Source: an uncultured Arcobacter sp.
GTDB taxonomy: Bacteria; Campylobacterota; Campylobacteria; Campylobacterales; Arcobacteraceae
Reading direction: 5' to 3'
Assembly (NCBI GenBank): GCA_913062735.1
Contig: CAJXWI010000058.1
Span: 1-9,633, forward strand
DNA length: 9,633 nucleotides
A model generated the notes under the pieces. That model was not told where the DNA came from, made no database searches, and saw only the letters and a list, made by a program, of their open reading frames with translations. How positions within the stretch are numbered: position 1 is the stretch's first letter; every line of letters begins with the position of its first letter. The translations under genes were made by a program, and so were the position numbers. Below are positions 6,988 to 9,633 of the stretch, piece by piece.

Positions 6988-7717
6988 AGATTCTAATTTT
7001 TTTTGAAGAGAGTTTTAATATTTTTAACGCAACACTGTGTAAGGTTTCTTCACTTAATCTAGCAGATAAACCAGCAATTCCAACAGCGCCTAAGAAGGTA
7101 TTTTCATAGTCAAAAATGGGTACAGCTAAGGAGCTTAAACCATATTCAAACTCTTCATTCTCAATAGCATATTTATTTTCCAATACGACATTTAGCTCTT
7201 TTTGTAAATAACGTGTTTTTAATAAAGAGTTTTTTGTATACTCATTTAATTCTAAAAGCGAAATATCAATCTCACTGTAAGCTAAAATAACCTTACCTAA
7301 AGCCGTACAATGTAAAGGTGCGTAAGAGCCTATACTGTTTCTCATTTTAATAACTCTTGTAGAATTGTCAATTTGATTTAAATACAATAATGAATTGTTA
7401 TCATTAATTGCTAAATACACACATTCGTTTGTAAGATTAAAAATATCTTCTAATAAATCTTGACTGCGTTCAATCAAAACATCTTGACTGGCTTGGGAAG
7501 TCATGATATCCATTATGTCTGCTTTTACTATCTCTTTTGAATTGCCTAGGTATTTAATAAACCCTTCATTCATTAAAGAAGTAATTAATCTAGACATAGT
7601 ACTTTTATCAATATCAAGTTTTTGGCATAACATAACAGCAGTAAGAGGAGTGTTCGAAAACAAGATTTCTTTTAAAATCTGAAGGCCTCTTGTTAATGAC
7701 TTATTTTGATTGCGCAT
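6986..7717 (-). CDS. IclR-family transcriptional regulator
   Basis: A 243-residue DNA-binding regulator with the normal length and layout of the family. A winged helix-turn-helix occupies about residues 8-70 (LTAVMLCQKLDIDKSTMSRLITSLMNEGFIK). An effector-binding domain follows (about 78-240), with the characteristic segments IGSYAPLHCTALGKVILA (129-146), EFEYGLSSLAVPIFDYENTFLGAVGIAG and LSEETL. Such proteins are usually dimeric or tetrameric and switch on small organic acids or aromatic compounds, often repressing or activating the divergent operon and themselves. Here the divergent operon encodes a CitE-like lyase and an acyl-CoA synthetase, so an organic-acid effector is likely by context. 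The ATG at 7715-7717 has only a weak GAAAG ribosome site (minus strand, 7724-7728) at 6 nt, which would suit a low level of expression. The family call is firm; the effector is unknown. Confidence 0.93.
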   Translation of the reverse strand: MRNQNKSLTRGLQILKEILFSNTPLTAVMLCQKLDIDKSTMSRLITSLMNEGFIKYLGNSKEIVKADIMDIMTSQASQDVLIERSQDLLEDIFNLTNECVYLAINDNNSLLYLNQIDNSTRVIKMRNSIGSYAPLHCTALGKVILAYSEIDISLLELNEYTKNSLLKTRYLQKELNVVLENKYAIENEEFEYGLSSLAVPIFDYENTFLGAVGIAGLSARLSEETLHSVALKILKLSSKKIRI

Positions 7718-7752
7718 AAAGAACTTTCAAGCATTTATTTTTATTTACATGT

Positions 7753-7758
7753 AGTATA
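7753..7758 (-). promoter_or_regulatory. Candidate -10 box of the IclR-type gene
   Basis: Read on the minus strand this is TATACT, with a start near 7746 and a leader of about 28 nt. The palindrome TACATGTA (7746-7753) covers the predicted start and could serve in autoregulation. Motif-based only. Confidence 0.35.
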
Positions 7759-7892
7759 TAATAAAAAAATTTAAGCTTCTTTTAGCAAATGTAACAAAAT
7801 GGTAAAATAATTTTTACAAATTATGAAATTTTTCTTGCATTATCTGCTATTTTTCAAAAAAACTTTCTCACTATATGGGAAAAACTTTTCAA

Positions 7893-7994
7893 CATAATAA
7901 ACAATCCTTATATATTGGGCTCTAGACAATATGTTAATATTAACTTAAAAATAAATATTACATTTTATTTTTATGTTTAGCCTTGTTTATTATG
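7893..7994. repeat. Spaced 12-bp perfect inverted repeat
   Basis: CATAATAAACAA (7893-7904) and TTGTTTATTATG (7983-7994) are exact reverse complements, with arm centres 90 bp apart. The right arm overlaps the best -10-like hexamer of the lyase operon. The arms may be two sites of one regulator in opposite orientation, allowing DNA looping. A folded RNA is less likely because most of the pair would lie upstream of transcription. Confidence 0.5.
7933..7944. promoter_or_regulatory. 12-bp palindrome, candidate operator
   Basis: GTTAATATTAAC is a perfect palindrome lying close to the midpoint between the two arms of the longer inverted repeat. IclR-family operators are typically short palindromes of about this size, so it is a candidate binding site. 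AT-only palindromic cores are common in such DNA, which limits confidence. Confidence 0.35.
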
Positions 7995-7996
7995 AT
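7991..7996 (+). promoter_or_regulatory. Candidate -10 box of the lyase/acyl-CoA synthetase operon
   Basis: TATGAT follows T-rich DNA (about 7962-7989) and would give a leader of about 64 nt. It is overlapped by the right arm of the spaced inverted repeat, so a protein bound there would block it. No -35 box is evident. Confidence 0.3.
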
Positions 7997-8066
7997 TAAA
8001 TTCTTCTATCGACATGTGTTACTTAAAAGAATGATAAAAATATTAAGAATGAAAAAGGTGTAAATT

Positions 8067-9200
8067 ATGACTTCAGCAACAGTAGATTTAACAAAATTAA
8101 CCGCAAAAGATGATTTGTTTCCAGTATTAGGAGGTCACTGGCCTGGAATTCAAATTTATTACCCACCTATTAAATTTAATCCTTTAGATGGAAACTATGA
8201 AAGCATTGCAGAAGCAAAATTAAGACTTCAAAAACATGCTTACAAAACAAAAGCACATACACTTTTATTTGATTTAGAAGATGGCTGTAGAATGAAAGAA
8301 ATGTCTAGAAAGCTACTACTAGAAGAATTACCAAAATTTCCGGAAAGAAATTTTCAAATTGCAATTAGAATTAATCCTTTTAGAACAGATGAATATGAAG
8401 AAGATTTAAAACTTATTAAACAAGTTCATAAATACATTGATGTAATTGTATTAGCAAAAGCTGGGGAAGTATATGGAGATGCGGAAATTAGAGATTTATC
8501 TTCATGGTTAGTAACTATTGGAAGTAAATTAACAATACAACCTATTATTGAGCATCCTAAATCTTTACAAATTGCAGATAAGTTAATGTCTTATTCAACA
8601 GTTAAACATGTAATCTTTGGTATTCATGATTTCTCTAAAGCAATGGCATATAAAATCACACCAGAGGGTTGGATTGATGAATTAGAGACTTTCTTTAATA
8701 TTCTTACTATGGAAGCTAGAATTCAAGGATGTGGAGTAATTGGAGGAGTGGAAGTATTATTAACACCTAACTCTTTGCCTGATTCTTGTTTAGAAAAAAA
8801 AGACATTAGAAGATGGTTGGATTTACATGGAGATGATGCATCAAGACATGTTTATGCTCATGCTAAACGAGAAACAGCAATGGGACTTACAGGAAAACAA
8901 GTAATTACACCCAATCATATTAATATTTGTAAGGTTGCCTTTACTCCAAGTCCACAAGAAATTGCAAAAGATGTTTTTATTTTAAAAGCAGCGCTTGAAG
9001 CAGATGCTTTATTAAGTGGAGCAATTAGACACAATGGTGAAATGTTAGATCCTCCAATGTTTGGTAAGTCTTTACAAAATATTTTAAGAGCTTATGCTTT
9101 AAAAAGTTTAAACAAAGAAGATCAAGATTTTGCACTAAGCGTACTTAATAAAATGCCCTTACACACATTTAAAGAAAACTGGCCATTTGGTCAAATATAA
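8067..9200 (+). CDS. CitE/HpcH-like C-C lyase (aldolase/citrate lyase superfamily)
   Basis: A 377-residue cytoplasmic TIM-barrel enzyme of the superfamily that cleaves or forms C-C bonds in CoA thioesters and keto acids, such as malyl-CoA, citramalyl-CoA or citryl groups. Visible marks: DLEDGC (69-74), RINPF (101-105) with T107 and DL just after, IEHPKSL (161-167; Glu162 a likely metal ligand), FGIHDF (184-189; Asp188 the other), GKQVITPNHI (276-285) and AFTPSPQEI (291-299). It is longer than the usual 270-320 residues. The N-terminus lacks the common LFVPG segment and has IQIYYPPIKFNP instead, with extra sequence between about 230 and 275. Where relatives have an AIDG-type aspartate, this protein reads IGGVE, so the reaction may differ. 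AAGGTG lies 6 nt before the ATG. The acyl-CoA synthetase follows after 7 bp, indicating one operon. The substrate is not assignable. Confidence 0.82.
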   Translation: MTSATVDLTKLTAKDDLFPVLGGHWPGIQIYYPPIKFNPLDGNYESIAEAKLRLQKHAYKTKAHTLLFDLEDGCRMKEMSRKLLLEELPKFPERNFQIAIRINPFRTDEYEEDLKLIKQVHKYIDVIVLAKAGEVYGDAEIRDLSSWLVTIGSKLTIQPIIEHPKSLQIADKLMSYSTVKHVIFGIHDFSKAMAYKITPEGWIDELETFFNILTMEARIQGCGVIGGVEVLLTPNSLPDSCLEKKDIRRWLDLHGDDASRHVYAHAKRETAMGLTGKQVITPNHINICKVAFTPSPQEIAKDVFILKAALEADALLSGAIRHNGEMLDPPMFGKSLQNILRAYALKSLNKEDQDFALSVLNKMPLHTFKENWPFGQI

Positions 9201-9207
9201 GGAATTT

Positions 9208-9633
9208 ATGATGAAAATAGAACAATACCCACAGTTTGAAATTAAAGTTCCTGAATTTTTGAATATTGGAACGGCTTGTACCACTTCTCATATGGGAACC
9301 ATAAAAGAAAATGCAACAGCTATGATTATTGAAGATTCTGCTTTAGGTACTTCACAAATTACCTATAAAGAATTAAACCAACAATCAGATAAATTTGCTA
9401 ACTGTTTATTAAGTATTAAATTGGAGCCAAGAGATCGAACATTGATTTGTTTGAAAAACTCTTTGGCTTACCCTATTTCATTTTTTGGAAGTATTAAATC
9501 TGGAATTGTTGCTGTTCCTACTTCAACACTTTTATCGGGACCTGAAGTTAAATATTTAGCAACAGATTCACAAGCAAAAGCAATTATTGTTTCTGCTTCT
9601 ATGTATGATACTTTATTGCCATATTTAGAAAAT
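9208..9633 (+). CDS. AMP-forming acyl-CoA synthetase, N-terminal part
   Basis: The first 142 codons of an adenylate-forming ligase run off the window. Such enzymes activate a carboxylic acid with ATP and join it to CoA. The fragment reads like the N-terminal domain of the acetyl-/benzoate-CoA ligase group: PEFLNIGTACTTSH, ITYKELNQQSDKFANCLL, a hydrophobic stretch SFFGSIKSGIVAVPTSTLL, then EVKYLATDSQAKAIIVS. The ATP-binding P-loop and catalytic lysine lie beyond the window, so activity cannot be judged. Two adjacent ATGs are possible: 9208 (4 nt after AAGGA, 9199-9203) or 9211 (7 nt), and the choice matters by one residue only. The ribosome site overlaps the lyase stop codon, so the genes are probably translated together. 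The likely job is to supply the CoA thioester that the lyase cleaves. Confidence 0.85.
   Translation, partial: MMKIEQYPQFEIKVPEFLNIGTACTTSHMGTIKENATAMIIEDSALGTSQITYKELNQQSDKFANCLLSIKLEPRDRTLICLKNSLAYPISFFGSIKSGIVAVPTSTLLSGPEVKYLATDSQAKAIIVSASMYDTLLPYLEN

Larger units (their letters stand above)
7718..8066. other. Divergent regulatory region between the IclR-type gene and the lyase operon
   Basis: This 349-bp non-coding stretch is very AT-rich and holds no convincing small gene on either strand. It must carry the promoters of both divergent genes. Symmetric elements visible in it are GTAAAA/TTTTAC with a 4-nt gap (7802-7817), the palindrome GTTAATATTAAC (7933-7944), and a long-range 12-bp inverted repeat (7893-7904 with 7983-7994). 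It is longer than the other gaps in the window, which fits a control region. The plus-strand gene has AAGGTG (8055-8060) 6 nt before its ATG. Confidence 0.6.

Noticed and set aside
7747..8017. Two ACATGT motifs near the ends of the divergent control region (7747-7752 and 8012-8017)
   Set aside because: Six-base palindromes recur by chance at this length, and the flanking bases of the two copies do not match.
1..9633. CRISPR arrays, tRNA or rRNA genes, insertion sequences, phage genes
   Set aside because: No regularly spaced repeats, no cloverleaf or rRNA-like sequence, and no transposase- or phage-like protein were found on reading both strands.

Overview
The window is an AT-rich stretch of bacterial chromosome. 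Coding is dense, genes are short-spaced, and codons strongly favour A/T third positions. The low GC, TATAAT-type -10 boxes without clear -35 boxes behind T-rich tracts, and the gene types (a GGDEF-EAL protein, a chemoreceptor ending in a xWxxF pentapeptide, an S4-RluA pseudouridine synthase) point to Campylobacterota, most like the Arcobacter group. That assignment is inference: there is no rRNA or other definitive marker in the window. I see no phage, transposon, CRISPR array, tRNA or plasmid feature.

Left part (1-1002): the last 38 codons of an unidentified plus-strand gene run into a hairpin terminator. It is shared with a convergent minus-strand gene for an S4-RluA-type RNA pseudouridine synthase.

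Signalling operon (1003-3729): from a divergent intergenic region that holds a 9-bp-arm inverted repeat, the plus strand encodes a small exported protein with an oxidoreductase molybdopterin-binding-like fold but no cysteine. It overlaps by 8 bp a membrane-anchored GGDEF-EAL protein in which the motifs for both c-di-GMP synthesis and breakdown are intact. The pair looks like a periplasmic sensing partner plus a cyclic-di-GMP output enzyme.

Middle part (3730-6985): a gene for RNase HI with an unusual helical N-terminal extension of about 90 residues has its own TATAAT box. It is followed by a 756-residue methyl-accepting chemotaxis protein with an internally duplicated periplasmic domain (helical bimodular type), what look like three HAMP-type units, and a CheR-docking-like C-terminus. 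A strong palindromic terminator ends this gene.

Right part (6986-9633): an IclR-family regulator on the minus strand is divergent from a plus-strand operon. That operon encodes a CitE/HpcH-like C-C lyase of unusual length, then the start of an AMP-forming acyl-CoA synthetase that runs off the window. The 349-bp divergent region holds a 12-bp perfect inverted repeat with arms 90 bp apart and a 12-bp palindrome between them. These are good candidates for IclR-type control. The likely logic is that an organic acid is activated to its CoA thioester and cleaved by the lyase, under IclR control. The substrate cannot be read from the window.

Nothing here is a clear new defence or mobile system. The items most worth checking are the cysteine-free molybdopterin-fold/GGDEF-EAL pair, the divergent lyase-ligase operon with its spaced inverted repeats, and the extended RNase HI.
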